Part shown: piece after piece, positions 7,702-15,896 of the stretch | Layout of the letters: every line of letters starts with the position of its first letter | How positions within the stretch are numbered: position 1 is the stretch's first letter | NCBI RefSeq assembly: GCF_003182155.1 | Contig: NZ_QGTG01000004.1 | Span: forward strand, 186,001 to 250,000 | Direction of reading: 5' to 3' | DNA length: 64,000 nt | Source: Chitinophaga sp. S165 | GTDB taxonomy: Bacteria; Bacteroidota; Bacteroidia; Chitinophagales; Chitinophagaceae | Notes under the pieces: generated by a model | Seen by the model: only the letters and a program-made list of their open reading frames with translations | Database searches by the model: none | Told to the model about the DNA's origin: nothing | Translations under genes and position numbers: made by a program

Positions 7702-7840
7702 GCATTAAAAATGAATAAACGTCCTAAGAATTATATACATGGATGCCTGACGCTATCAGTGTACGGAATAGGAAAGAAGATGCGTCAAAATAAACGAGTT
7801 TCTTAAGCATTACTTATATGATCACCTGTCATTAGGTATA

Positions 7841-7886
7841 AAAATAAGGGAGCCGGTATCAAGTAAGATACCGGCTCCCTTATTTT
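7841..7886 (-). terminator. Long perfect hairpin terminator, acyltransferase 3' end
   Basis: A perfect 20-bp stem (7841-7860 with 7867-7886) with a 6-nt loop, A-rich on one side and T-rich on the other, so it can work in both directions. It lies 19 nt beyond the stop of the minus-strand acyltransferase gene. Confidence 0.9.
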
Positions 7887-7905
7887 ATTTCAAATGCATT
7901 ATTTG

Positions 7906-8907
7906 TCAGGAAGTCGCCAGTACCGGAGCTTTCTTGCGTTGTCCGTAAGAGATCTTGTTTGATCTTTCGCTGAACGTCCGTTCAATATATTTCCAGAAAA
8001 TCACTCCGAGAACAAGACAAGTGACCAGGGTGATGCTGAACAATATGATGGCAAATTCCGGCTTTACATATCTTGAAGTGAGATTGATCAGTTTAACACC
8101 TATCGGGAAGTGTATCAGGTACACAGAATAGGAGATCTCTCCGAGGAAATCGAAGGCCTTATGTACCTTGCCTGTGTACAATAGAATAACAAGTATTGTG
8201 AACGCAGCTGCTATTGTAGGCGCGGCACCATAGAAGATGAAGCAGAACACGGTTATTGCTGCAATACAGCCCATTTCAAACCAGCTCTTTCCTTGTCTCA
8301 TGTAAATCAGATAACCTGCGATGCCGATAATGAAATATAACAGATGCTGGAACAGGTCGAGGTAGTTTACAACAGGCGTTTGGCTGATGAGCATAAACAG
8401 CGGAATGCTTATTGCCAGTGTCAGTCTGGGATACTTTTGCAGTATAACGAAGTACAGACCGATGAAAAGGTAGTATTGTGCTTCCACCTTCAATGTCCAG
8501 AATACAGGATTGCTATCAGGATAATGCAGATAGAACAAGCTCTGGATAATAGAGGTGAATGTTTCAGGGAATGGTATATGCTTAACTGCATTTGACGCTG
8601 CCAGTATGATTAGTGTAAGCGCCAGTGCGATCAGATATGGCGGATGAAGACGCATAGCCCGTTTTAACAGGAATTTCCCGTAGTATTTTATCTGGTAACC
8701 TGCTTTATCAAGACTTAAGGGAATAACAAAACCAGATATTACGAAGAAGATCTGTACGCCGTATTTGCCATATTCATGAAAGGCATCGAACATGCCGCTT
8801 AAGGCATTACCTTCAGCAAAGGGATTTCCAAAATGACAAAAGCACACAAGCAGTACAGCCAGTCCTCTTAAGAAGCTAAGGCTTTCAACTTTTCTTTTAG
8901 TTTCCAT
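7906..8907 (-). CDS. Acyltransferase family 3 membrane protein (OafA-like)
   Basis: A 333-aa polytopic membrane protein with about ten hydrophobic segments. The N-terminal SFLRGLAVLLVCFCHFG carries the family's essential RG and His motif, and later VFWTLKVEAQYYLFIGLYF and YSVYLIHFPIG fit the acyltransferase-3 pattern. Such enzymes transfer acetyl or other acyl groups from the cytoplasm to sugars of O-antigen, exopolysaccharide or other extracytoplasmic acceptors; the acceptor here is unknown. The gene is monocistronic, with a strong terminator behind it. The C-terminus is basic and cytoplasmic. Confidence 0.9.
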   Translation of the reverse strand: METKRKVESLSFLRGLAVLLVCFCHFGNPFAEGNALSGMFDAFHEYGKYGVQIFFVISGFVIPLSLDKAGYQIKYYGKFLLKRAMRLHPPYLIALALTLIILAASNAVKHIPFPETFTSIIQSLFYLHYPDSNPVFWTLKVEAQYYLFIGLYFVILQKYPRLTLAISIPLFMLISQTPVVNYLDLFQHLLYFIIGIAGYLIYMRQGKSWFEMGCIAAITVFCFIFYGAAPTIAAAFTILVILLYTGKVHKAFDFLGEISYSVYLIHFPIGVKLINLTSRYVKPEFAIILFSITLVTCLVLGVIFWKYIERTFSERSNKISYGQRKKAPVLATS

Positions 8908-9106
8908 AAATTGTTTTTCGGTCGGAGTACAGTTAAAATGTGGCTGTAAATATACTCTTTTTAAGATGTTACAAATGGTGAAAATATTACTTATAATAGT
9001 AGTCTTGACGTAGTCTGGTGATTATGAATTACGTATCTGATATGAAATTATCAATAAGACTTTCAAAGAAAGGGGCGCTGGCGTGCCATTGAATGGAGGA
9101 AGGAGA

Positions 9107-9766
9107 CTAGGCTTTTTCCAGTACGCTTCCTTTCAGGAAGTTCATTTTAACAAACGAGGCGGTTTCTTCGAACCCTGCGTCCAGCCATTGTTGTTTACAT
9201 TGTGGATTGGCGTATAAGATCTTTAGTGGGCGCTGTTTTCTGCGTAGGCTCTCTTCGACTTTACCTATAAATTCTTCCATGATGACATGATCGAACGGGT
9301 TAAAGAGGAATATGACGCCAACTGTTTCGGGAATGGTATAAGCACGGGCGTCCTGGCAGGCAAGATTGATCCTGATATGTTGGTATCGGGCATATAGGAT
9401 ATCCCGCATTTTTATGGCTGCATTATAGAGCCTGGGGGAGAGGTCTATACCAGCGAGTGCAGTAAAGCCATATGCGGCTCCCATTGCTAATACGCGCCCT
9501 CTGCCGCAGCCTACGTCTAGTAGGGTAGTGGCCATGTCGGCAGGTTCGAGGCGGTCAAACAGCCAGGTAGCAGTGTAGTAGTTAACTGGTTCATACATGG
9601 CAACGTGTTTCCTGTCTTCTTTGGAAACATCTGTCGTAAGGTTGTCTGTGCCAATGGTCCGGATGGCATATTTCTTTTCTCCCCGGATCTCATGCCTGAT
9701 GATGAAAACGGCCAGACCTAATCCCCAGTGCCATCCAACGTATAAAAAGTATAAGAGGTATCTCAT
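9107..9766 (-). CDS. Membrane-anchored class I SAM-dependent methyltransferase
   Basis: 219 aa. Residues 1-22 form one hydrophobic segment (YLLYFLYVGWHWGLGLAVFII), followed by a Rossmann methyltransferase domain. LLDVGCGRGRVLAMG (about residues 82-96) is the SAM-binding motif I, and AGIDLSPRLYNAA gives the acidic residue that binds the ribose. The motif IV position reads FLFNPFDH. The substrate is unknown; the family includes small-molecule and protein methyltransferases. The N-terminal anchor suggests it acts at the inner face of the membrane. It is a single gene with no obvious operon partner. Confidence 0.82.
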   Translation of the reverse strand: MRYLLYFLYVGWHWGLGLAVFIIRHEIRGEKKYAIRTIGTDNLTTDVSKEDRKHVAMYEPVNYYTATWLFDRLEPADMATTLLDVGCGRGRVLAMGAAYGFTALAGIDLSPRLYNAAIKMRDILYARYQHIRINLACQDARAYTIPETVGVIFLFNPFDHVIMEEFIGKVEESLRRKQRPLKILYANPQCKQQWLDAGFEETASFVKMNFLKGSVLEKA

Positions 9767-9810
9767 AAAAACATATTGATACGCTTTTAGATTACAGTGG
9801 GTGTTTTTGT

Positions 9811-9994
9811 TTATTTCAGGATTGTAGGGTTTAAGGCAGTAATATCGTAATATAAGTAATTTATGTGAGATGAGGGCAGGGCAATGGGCACGGGGGTGAT
9901 TGCATCGTTGAGAAGGAGGCGGTGATTTGCTTATTTCGGGACTGTGAGGGTCCAGGAAGTATTATGAGATAAGCAATATATGCGAGATGAAAGC
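9811..9994. repeat. Imperfect direct duplication upstream of a small ORF
   Basis: About 65 nt at 9811-9878 is repeated imperfectly at 9931-9994. Both contain TTATTTC, then GGGACTGTGAGGG- or GGATTGTAGGG-like sequence, then ATGyGAGATGA. In the second copy the ATG opens the ORF at 9980; in the first, the ATG at 9863 is followed at once by TGA. This looks like a duplicated promoter/start region, one copy of which no longer leads into an ORF. Confidence 0.6.
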
Positions 9995-10165
9995 ATTGAG
10001 GCAATTGGTATAGAGTGGCTACCATTGGAGGAACAGGGGTACCCCGGCTCAGATCTTTCCCGAAGGGAAAAATATATGTCCCGGAGGATAGATTTATGCA
10101 TTCAAACACGTGACCTTGCTATGGCAGGCAAGATGAGGGAAACGTTCCCCGGGTATGGGAAGTAA
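9980..10165 (+). CDS. Small hypothetical protein, 61 aa
   Basis: A 61-residue charged, soluble ORF (MRDESIEAIGIEWLPLEEQG opening; SRREKYMSRRIDLCIQTRDL in the middle) followed 13 nt later by a good terminator. No family is recognised. In favour of a real gene are the terminator, the balanced composition and the absence of an overlapping gene. Against are the small size and the lack of a known homologue. The sequence around its start is partly duplicated upstream. Confidence 0.45.
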   Translation: MRDESIEAIGIEWLPLEEQGYPGSDLSRREKYMSRRIDLCIQTRDLAMAGKMRETFPGYGK

Positions 10166-10178
10166 GTCGCTTTAAAGC

Positions 10179-10209
10179 AAAAAGCTGCCCTATGGCGGAC
10201 AGCTTTTTT
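10179..10209. terminator. Bidirectional terminator between the small ORF and terC
   Basis: A 9-bp stem (10179-10187 with 10200-10208) has A5 on one side and T6 on the other. It serves the plus-strand 61-aa ORF and the minus-strand TerC gene that ends at 10235. Confidence 0.8.
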
Positions 10210-10234
10210 ATAATTTGTATAAAGTTATATACGG

Positions 10235-11032
10235 TTATTCTTTCAGTCTTGGCTGATGCAGCTTTACCGGTTTGCCGGATTTAGCTTTCATTTTCAGGTT
10301 CAACATTTCTATGAAGACAGAAAACGCCATTGCGAAATAAATATATCCTTTCGGGATATGTTGTTCAAAGCTTTCCGCTATCAGTGATACGCCAATCAGC
10401 AACAGGAAGGACAAAGCCAGCATTTTTACTGTTGGATGTTTATCAACGAAATTGCTGATGGCTTCGGATGCCAGCACCATTACGCCTACTGCGATGATCA
10501 CTGCAACGATCATGATCTGGATATGATCGGCCATACCTACTGCGGTAATAACAGAATCCAGCGAGAAAACGATGTCCAGGAGTAAGATCTGGATAATGGT
10601 CTGTGTGAAGCTGACAGGTTTCGGATTAGCTTCCAGGTGTTCCCCGCCTTCCAACTTTTCATGTATCTCAGCAGTACTTTTATAGATCAGGAACAATCCA
10701 CCGATGAGCAGGATGAGGTCGCGACCGGAAATAGCGGTAGCTTCCAGCCATTTCTCATTATGAATACCGATCCATTCACCTACATTGAACAGGGTGGTGG
10801 TTAATGACATGATCCAGCTGATGGACAGCAGGAGCAGTATGCGGACGAACATGGCGAGGGTCAATCCGAGTCTGCGGGCCTTTTTTTGCTTCGCGGCAGG
10901 CAATTTACCCGCCATGATAGAGATAAATACGATGTTATCAATTCCAAGTACTATTTCGAGTACGCTTAAGGTTAAAAGGCTGATCAATGAATCTATTGTA
11001 AACAGGCCTTCGGCGGAAAATAAATCTCCCAT
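10235..11032 (-). CDS. TerC family integral membrane protein
   Basis: 265 aa with about seven transmembrane segments. The two inverted motifs of the TerC/Alx/YkoY family are plain: EIVLGIDNIVFISI (about residues 26-39) and LDIVFSLDSVITAVG (about 156-170). Their acidic residues are thought to bind a metal ion within the membrane. Members export manganese or accompany tellurite resistance and help metallate secreted proteins; the specific role here is not shown. It is a stand-alone gene. No yybP-ykoY manganese riboswitch was recognised in the sequence before its start. Confidence 0.93.
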   Translation of the reverse strand: MGDLFSAEGLFTIDSLISLLTLSVLEIVLGIDNIVFISIMAGKLPAAKQKKARRLGLTLAMFVRILLLLSISWIMSLTTTLFNVGEWIGIHNEKWLEATAISGRDLILLIGGLFLIYKSTAEIHEKLEGGEHLEANPKPVSFTQTIIQILLLDIVFSLDSVITAVGMADHIQIMIVAVIIAVGVMVLASEAISNFVDKHPTVKMLALSFLLLIGVSLIAESFEQHIPKGYIYFAMAFSVFIEMLNLKMKAKSGKPVKLHQPRLKE

Positions 11033-11257
11033 GATTAATGTGCATTATAGGTTTGATGGCGCAATCTTACAATTTTTTAAGCTGATCACGAAGTTTATTG
11101 AGAAATTGGCGATGTCAGCCGTTAGCGTATAACCGGGATAACCTGCTGACAGGCATGCTTTTCTATGACGCTATCAATTAGGGTATCACAAAATCTGCGC
11201 CACTGCCGCGGTGAACTATAATGGTGAAAAAAAGGAGGAAAAGCGGCGTTAATTGGA

Positions 11258-11265
11258 TACTTTTG
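11258..11265 (+). promoter_or_regulatory. -7 promoter box of the HAD hydrolase gene
   Basis: TACTTTTG matches TAnnTTTG and lies 26 nt before the ATG at 11292. This also argues against the longer TTG start at 11253, which would place the box inside the coding region. Confidence 0.45.
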
Positions 11266-11291
11266 TTGAAGTAACCCTTGTTAGACGATAT

Positions 11292-11990
11292 ATGAATATA
11301 AAAGTAATTGCCTTTGATGCGGACGATACATTGTGGATAAACGAACCCTATTTCCGCGAAACCGAAGCAGCGTTTTGCCAACTGATGGAAAGTTATCTAC
11401 CTCAGCATACTGCAGCACGTGAACTACTTCAGACCGAGATTAAAAATCTTTCCCTGTACGGTTATGGTATTAAAGGATTCATCCTGTCGATGATAGAAAC
11501 AGCATTGACAATATCCAATAACACTATCGACATCCGTGCCGTTGAGAAGATCATTGAGTTTGGTAAGGACCTGCTGGCCAGACCGGTGGAAGTACTGGAA
11601 GGCGTGCCCGATGTATTGTCAGCCCTGAAAGATAATTACCGGCTGGTGGTGGCCACCAAAGGCGATCTGCTGGACCAGGAACGCAAGTTGCGCAACTCCG
11701 GTGTACTGCATTTCTTTCATCATGTGGAAGTGATGTCGGATAAACAGGAGGGCGACTACCGGAAATTATTAAAACATCTCGATATTAAACCCGAGCAGTT
11801 CCTGATGATCGGTAATTCATTAAAGTCGGACGTGTTGCCGGTACTGGGGATCGGGGGGCATGCTGTTCATATTCCGTTTCACACTACCTGGGAACATGAA
11901 CATGTAGATATACATATTGATAATCCTAACTTCAGACAGATAGATCATATTTCCGAAGTGCTGCCTTTGCTATATGCCATGTATTCCTAA
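11292..11990 (+). CDS. HAD-superfamily hydrolase
   Basis: 232 aa starting at the ATG at 11292 (MNIKVIAFDADDTLW). HAD motif I, FDADDT, has nucleophile Asp9 and acid/base Asp11. Motif II is VVATKGD, and motif IV is FLMIGNSLKSDV, with a Lys of motif III just before it (YRKLLKHL). The helical cap between motifs I and II marks subclass I phosphatase/dehalogenase-like enzymes. It is likely a cytoplasmic small-molecule phosphatase of unknown substrate. The gene stands alone and ends before a weak hairpin terminator. Confidence 0.9.
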   Translation: MNIKVIAFDADDTLWINEPYFRETEAAFCQLMESYLPQHTAARELLQTEIKNLSLYGYGIKGFILSMIETALTISNNTIDIRAVEKIIEFGKDLLARPVEVLEGVPDVLSALKDNYRLVVATKGDLLDQERKLRNSGVLHFFHHVEVMSDKQEGDYRKLLKHLDIKPEQFLMIGNSLKSDVLPVLGIGGHAVHIPFHTTWEHEHVDIHIDNPNFRQIDHISEVLPLLYAMYS

Positions 11991-12028
11991 TGGAATAACT
12001 CCTTTTTATTGATTCTCCATCCTATACT

Positions 12029-12051
12029 GTCCCACTACCAGCGGGACTTTT
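12029..12051 (+). terminator. Short terminator after the HAD hydrolase gene
   Basis: GTCCC (12029-12033) pairs with GGGAC (12043-12047), two further pairs sit inside, and TTTT follows. Confidence 0.5.
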
Positions 12052-12139
12052 GATGCTTATTTATTAAGCAGGATTTACTATTTTGTAGCCCACGTTAGAA
12101 TTCCATATTATTCACTACAGGTCAATAAACTTTTAAACA

Positions 12140-14476
12140 TTGAGACTCACGCTGTCTGCTATTTTTATTTTGATCAGCTGTATGGTATATGCACAGCATC
12201 CCGATTGGAAGGGAGGCTGGATCACCAATACAGAAGACACTACTGCTACGAAGGCGCCTTATTTCAGAAAGACATTCAAGCTAAAAACGAATGTAGCCAG
12301 TGCCACTGCTTATGTTGCAGGCGTAGGATATCATATCGTATATGTGAACGGCAAACCCGTTACTGATGCTGTACTTGAACAGGCATATACCCGTTATGAT
12401 AAACGTCTTTTATACAAGGTATACGACGTTACTGCACTACTATCCAAAAGCAATACCAATACACAAAGCATTGCTGCGGAGTTGGGGAATGGCTGGTATA
12501 ACATCCAGTCGCACGCTGTATGGGGTTTTCAGAATGCTCCCTGGAGAAAGACTCCACGTATGTTGTTAGACCTCGTTGTAAAGTACACCGATGGCACCAG
12601 TGAAACCATTGCCACTGATGATAGCTGGAAATGCGCCACCGGCCCGAGTCAGTTCAACTGTTTGTATTCGGGCGAGATATACGATGCACGTCAGGAAGTA
12701 CCGGGATGGAATACGCCGGCATTCAATGATTCCCGTTGGGCGAATGCGTTAAAAACATCTTCTCCCGGAGGTAAGTTGCATGAGCAGATCATGCCATCTA
12801 TTAAAGTGATCCGCCGGATCAAACCTGTATCTGTAAAGAAGCTGGGTAACGGCAGGTATCTTTTTGACATGGGACAAAACTTTGCCGGTGTGGCCACACT
12901 GAATGTTAGCGGTAAGGCTGGTACCAAAGTGACGATGTATTACGGGGAAGTATTGAAGGACGGAGAACTGGACATGAAACATAATACGGAACATATGCGT
13001 AGCATGCCTGGTGAATTGCGTTTCCAGACAGATGTGTACTATCTGAAAGGCGGAGGCAAAGAAACCTTTACGCCTCGTTTTGTGTATCATGGTTTCCAGT
13101 ATGTACAGGTAGAAACTGACAAGCCGCTTGTACTGGACATCCGATCACTGGAGGGTTTATTTTACAGTACTGCCTTTGAAGAAGCTGGTCACTTCACCAG
13201 CTCTGACATTATGGTGAATAAACTGTATGCTGCGGCACGCCAGTCTTATCGCAGTAACTTCTTAAGCATTCCGACTGATTGTCCGCAACGTGAAAAGAAC
13301 GGCTGGACGGCTGATGCACATATATCCACTGAAGTAGGTCTCTGGAATTACAAAGCTGCTGATGGTTACCGTAAATGGCTGGATGATGTAAGTGACGCTC
13401 AGTTACCTAGCGGCTCCATGCCTGGTATTGCGCCTTCTAATGGCTGGGGCTATGATCAGCCGGGTACTGAAGAACATACTTTCGGGCCTGCCTGGGGTAG
13501 TGCACTTAGCTATGTAACGTGGTACATGTATCTCTACAATGGTGATACTGCCTTAGTGAAGAAGCATTATGATGCGATCAAAAAGTACACTGACGTTGTA
13601 GCGAAACAGGCGCAGGGTTACCTTTTCAAATGGGGGCTTGATGATTGGATGTCGCTCGTAAAAACACCTACTACTTTTACCTCTACTGCCTACTTCTACA
13701 CGGATGCTATTCTTGTTGCAAAGATGGCGCGCGTGTTAGGCAACAAGGCAGATGAAGCGACCTATAACAAACTTGCAGACAGCATCCGTACCAGCTTTAA
13801 CCGTACATTCTTTGATCCGGTGAGCGGCCATTATAAAGATAGTACTATGACGGCGTTGAGCGCTGCCGTCTTCCATGAATTAGCTTCGCCTGCTGCTGCA
13901 ACAACTGCCGCATCTCAACTGGCGGCTAAAGTGCAGCGTAGTAACTATCATGCTGACTTTGGCGTAATGGGTACGAAGTATGTTTTGCCTGTTCTTAGTG
14001 AGCATGGTTATGCTGATATTGCTTTCCGTATGTTAACTGATACTGGTTATGCCGGATGGGGACATTGGATCGCTAATGGCGCTACTACTTTGTTTGAAGA
14101 CTGGCCTGGTGAGTTATCTCATAACCATATCTTCTTTGGTGATTACTGTGCGTGGTTTTATAAAACACTTGCTGGAATCCGTCCGGATGAGCAAGCACCT
14201 GGGTTCAAACATTTCTTTTTACAGCCTGCTTTTGTGAAGAAGCTGAATTTTGTGAAAGCGGATTATGAGAGCCGTTATGGCTTGATTAAATCAGAATGGC
14301 GGCGGAATGGAAAGTCTATCAGGCTTTCATTTGAAGTACCGGCCGGGACGATGGCTACGTTGCGTTTGCCGGCGGGCACGATATCTGAGAATAGCAGGCG
14401 CGCGACTGCTTATGATAAAGCGTTTGAGATTGAGTTGAAGGCTGGGAAACATAGTTTTGATTTTTCTGCGAAATGA
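12140..14476 (+). CDS. Alpha-L-rhamnosidase, GH78, secreted
   Basis: A 778-aa exported enzyme. The signal peptide (LTLSAIFILISCMVYAQ) is followed by beta-sandwich domains (WKGGWITN at the mature start, then SGEIYDARQEVPGWN) and an (alpha/alpha)6 barrel. The GH78 catalytic motif DCPQREKNGWTADAH begins at Asp380, and the late FEDWPGELSHNHIFFGD region carries the expected second acidic residue. It would remove terminal alpha-L-rhamnose from plant or bacterial polysaccharides by inversion. The start is the TTG at 12140: an in-frame TAA at 12134 rules out any upstream start, and the signal peptide begins exactly there. It is monocistronic with a strong terminator. Confidence 0.93.
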   Translation: MRLTLSAIFILISCMVYAQHPDWKGGWITNTEDTTATKAPYFRKTFKLKTNVASATAYVAGVGYHIVYVNGKPVTDAVLEQAYTRYDKRLLYKVYDVTALLSKSNTNTQSIAAELGNGWYNIQSHAVWGFQNAPWRKTPRMLLDLVVKYTDGTSETIATDDSWKCATGPSQFNCLYSGEIYDARQEVPGWNTPAFNDSRWANALKTSSPGGKLHEQIMPSIKVIRRIKPVSVKKLGNGRYLFDMGQNFAGVATLNVSGKAGTKVTMYYGEVLKDGELDMKHNTEHMRSMPGELRFQTDVYYLKGGGKETFTPRFVYHGFQYVQVETDKPLVLDIRSLEGLFYSTAFEEAGHFTSSDIMVNKLYAAARQSYRSNFLSIPTDCPQREKNGWTADAHISTEVGLWNYKAADGYRKWLDDVSDAQLPSGSMPGIAPSNGWGYDQPGTEEHTFGPAWGSALSYVTWYMYLYNGDTALVKKHYDAIKKYTDVVAKQAQGYLFKWGLDDWMSLVKTPTTFTSTAYFYTDAILVAKMARVLGNKADEATYNKLADSIRTSFNRTFFDPVSGHYKDSTMTALSAAVFHELASPAAATTAASQLAAKVQRSNYHADFGVMGTKYVLPVLSEHGYADIAFRMLTDTGYAGWGHWIANGATTLFEDWPGELSHNHIFFGDYCAWFYKTLAGIRPDEQAPGFKHFFLQPAFVKKLNFVKADYESRYGLIKSEWRRNGKSIRLSFEVPAGTMATLRLPAGTISENSRRATAYDKAFEIELKAGKHSFDFSAK

Positions 14477-14493
14477 TTTTATGTTGTTTTTGG

Positions 14494-14522
14494 AACGCCT
14501 GGTTTTTGCCAGGCGTTTTTTT
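14494..14522 (+). terminator. Terminator of the GH78 gene
   Basis: A 9-bp GC-rich stem (14494-14502 with 14509-14517), a 6-nt loop and a run of T's, starting 18 nt after the stop codon. Confidence 0.9.
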
Positions 14523-14603
14523 ATGCGCATGCAGACCGATAACTGCTTTCTCAAGTTTTCGCGATATCGAGGTTTTTTATGGGGGTTTACGGTAGTGCTC
14601 TGT

Positions 14604-14850
14604 CTTCTGGTTGTAACTGGGACGCGAGTGTGGGATGCTGTGATTCTAGTGTTGACCTTCTAGCTCGCGGTTGCAGGTGGGATCACTGGCTGTAGTTCTT
14701 TGAAGTATCTTAATTATTAAGCATTGGGGGGCGGATAAGCTTTAGTATTTCAATTAAACCCCTATCTGTCGCATCAGCATACTTCAAACAACTAAGGCCA
14801 GTGATTCCCACCTGCACCGCTCACTGCGTCCGGTCTCCAAAATAATAGCA
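14604..14850. repeat. Left arm of a long inverted repeat
   Basis: From about 14632 to 14850 this segment is the reverse complement, with scattered mismatches, of 15678-15896, giving arms of about 220 bp. The outer end, 14604-14672, is one diverged copy of the 67-bp unit that recurs in tandem on the right side. The two arms enclose about 830 bp with one open frame. Confidence 0.85.
14672..14816. mobile_element. 145-bp MITE-like palindromic element, copy 1
   Basis: The ends form imperfect 37-38-nt terminal inverted repeats (14672-14708 with 14779-14816; outermost bases TGCAGGTGGGA / TCCCACCTGCA). The interior contains GCATTGGGGGGCGG. A second 145-bp copy lies at 15712-15856 in opposite orientation. 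Equal length, internal palindromy and paired copies suggest a small non-autonomous mobile or structured repeat. No transposase is visible in the window and no target-site duplication was established. Confidence 0.6.
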
Positions 14851-14898
14851 GAACTTCCATTATGCTTATTGAGCACGATATTCCTATACAGCATTGCT

Positions 14899-14970
14899 GG
14901 CAAAAACGGCATATCCGGCAAAAGCGGTATATCTGGCATAAACCGCATAATCGGCATATACGGCAATGAA
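14899..14970 (+). repeat. 18-bp tandem repeat, four copies
   Basis: Four 18-nt units (14899, 14917, 14935, 14953) share the pattern GGCAwAAaCsGCATAtCc. Read on the plus strand in the frame of a short ORF beginning at 14869, they give Gly-x-x-Gly-x-x hexapeptides (GKNGIS, GKSGIS, GINRII, GIYGNE). Whether this is translated is unknown. Confidence 0.8.
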
Positions 14971-15050
14971 GTACGCTTTAAACATGACGTTACCCCGGCG
15001 TTAATACGGCGTATCCCCTTAGTGTCTTACATTCGTATAAACTACATCAT

Positions 15051-15845
15051 ATGCCGAAATTTATTGGTGTTCCTCCCTTTGTTGGGACTCAGGATAATCT
15101 CACAATATATCTTATGAACGGGGAGTATATTGTCCGCACTAAAAGCTCGCTTACCGGTAAACGCGTTAAACGTGATCCGGCGTTTGCTAAAACAATGATG
15201 TATGCAGGATGGCTTAAACAAGCATCAAAGATTGCTTCAGTCGTATATCAGCAGATGCCATCTGATGAACGGATATATAAGCAGTACAGACAACTTACCG
15301 GGAAAGCTATGTCTCTGCTGAAAGAAGGATTCCATGTAGCAGATGTCATCATCATGCTGGAAGCTGTTTATTTGCCCCAATTAGTGAATGATAATTCATG
15401 TAATGGAACAGGTTACACGCATACCAACGCAAATACTAGTAATAACAGTATATGTACTATCCACAATGTTGGAAGGACTGAATGTGAGTGCAAATGTGTA
15501 GAAGCAAGTTATAATGGAAATAAATATAAAAGGACGAGCGATATTAAGAGTAAAAGGAATGATAAGCAGAATAGAAGAGGAAACAGGATGTATGTGATAG
15601 ATAAATTCAGCAATGTAAATGAGATAGCAAATAAGGCAAATAAGGTAAATAAGGTAAGATATGAATCTACACAGCCTTGCTATTATTTTGGAGACCGGCC
15701 GCAGCGAGCGGTACAGGCGGGAATCACTGGCCTTAGTTGTTTGAAGTATGCTGATGCGACAGATAGGGGTTTGATAGTTCAACTAAAGCCTAACCGCCCC
15801 CCAATGCCAGATAGTAAGGGAACTTCAAAGAACTACAGTCAGTGA
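15051..15845 (+). CDS. Uncharacterised Bacteroidota protein inside the inverted-repeat cassette
   Basis: 264 aa. Residues 1-112 form a compact basic domain (GTQDNLTIYLMNGEYIVRTK, SSLTGKRVKRDPAFAKTMMY, YRQLTGKAMSLLKEGF). I recognise this as an uncharacterised family frequent in Bacteroidota genomes, with no known function. From about residue 113 the protein becomes low-complexity: N/T-rich, then K/N-rich with a 9-bp DNA repeat at 15627-15653 giving NKANKVNKV. The last ~55 residues are simply a translation of the right inverted-repeat arm, including copy 2 of the 145-bp element. The original gene probably ended earlier, and the present stop lies in the repeat. No signal peptide or known catalytic motif is visible. 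Confidence 0.6.
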   Translation: MPKFIGVPPFVGTQDNLTIYLMNGEYIVRTKSSLTGKRVKRDPAFAKTMMYAGWLKQASKIASVVYQQMPSDERIYKQYRQLTGKAMSLLKEGFHVADVIIMLEAVYLPQLVNDNSCNGTGYTHTNANTSNNSICTIHNVGRTECECKCVEASYNGNKYKRTSDIKSKRNDKQNRRGNRMYVIDKFSNVNEIANKANKVNKVRYESTQPCYYFGDRPQRAVQAGITGLSCLKYADATDRGLIVQLKPNRPPMPDSKGTSKNYSQ

Positions 15846-15896
15846 TCCCACCTGCAACCGTGAGCTAGAAGGTCAGCGCTAGAATTACAGCATTCC
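15678..15896. repeat. Right arm of the long inverted repeat
   Basis: This is the reverse complement of 14632-14850. The innermost bases TGCTATTATTTTGGAGACCG match the end of the left arm exactly. The arm overlaps the 3' part of the ORF at 15051-15845 and runs into the 67-bp tandem array. Confidence 0.85.
15712..15856. mobile_element. 145-bp MITE-like palindromic element, copy 2 (inverted)
   Basis: Same length and plan as 14672-14816 but in opposite orientation, with ends TACAGGCGGGA and TCCCACCTGCA. Most differences from copy 1 lie in the central part; the stretch ACCCCTATCTGTCGCATCAG (on the copy 1 strand) is unchanged. It is read through by the C-terminal codons of the overlapping ORF. Confidence 0.6.

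Noticed and set aside
7499..7702. 67-aa ORF on the plus strand
   Set aside because: It runs antisense through the inverted tRNA-Gln and its terminator.
14457..14663. 68-aa hydrophobic ORF after the GH78 gene
   Set aside because: It spans the GH78 terminator and runs into the left repeat arm, with no family resemblance.
14672..15856. Integron attC sites
   Set aside because: The 145-bp palindromes do not show convincing core-site consensus at their ends, and no integron integrase or cassette array is visible.
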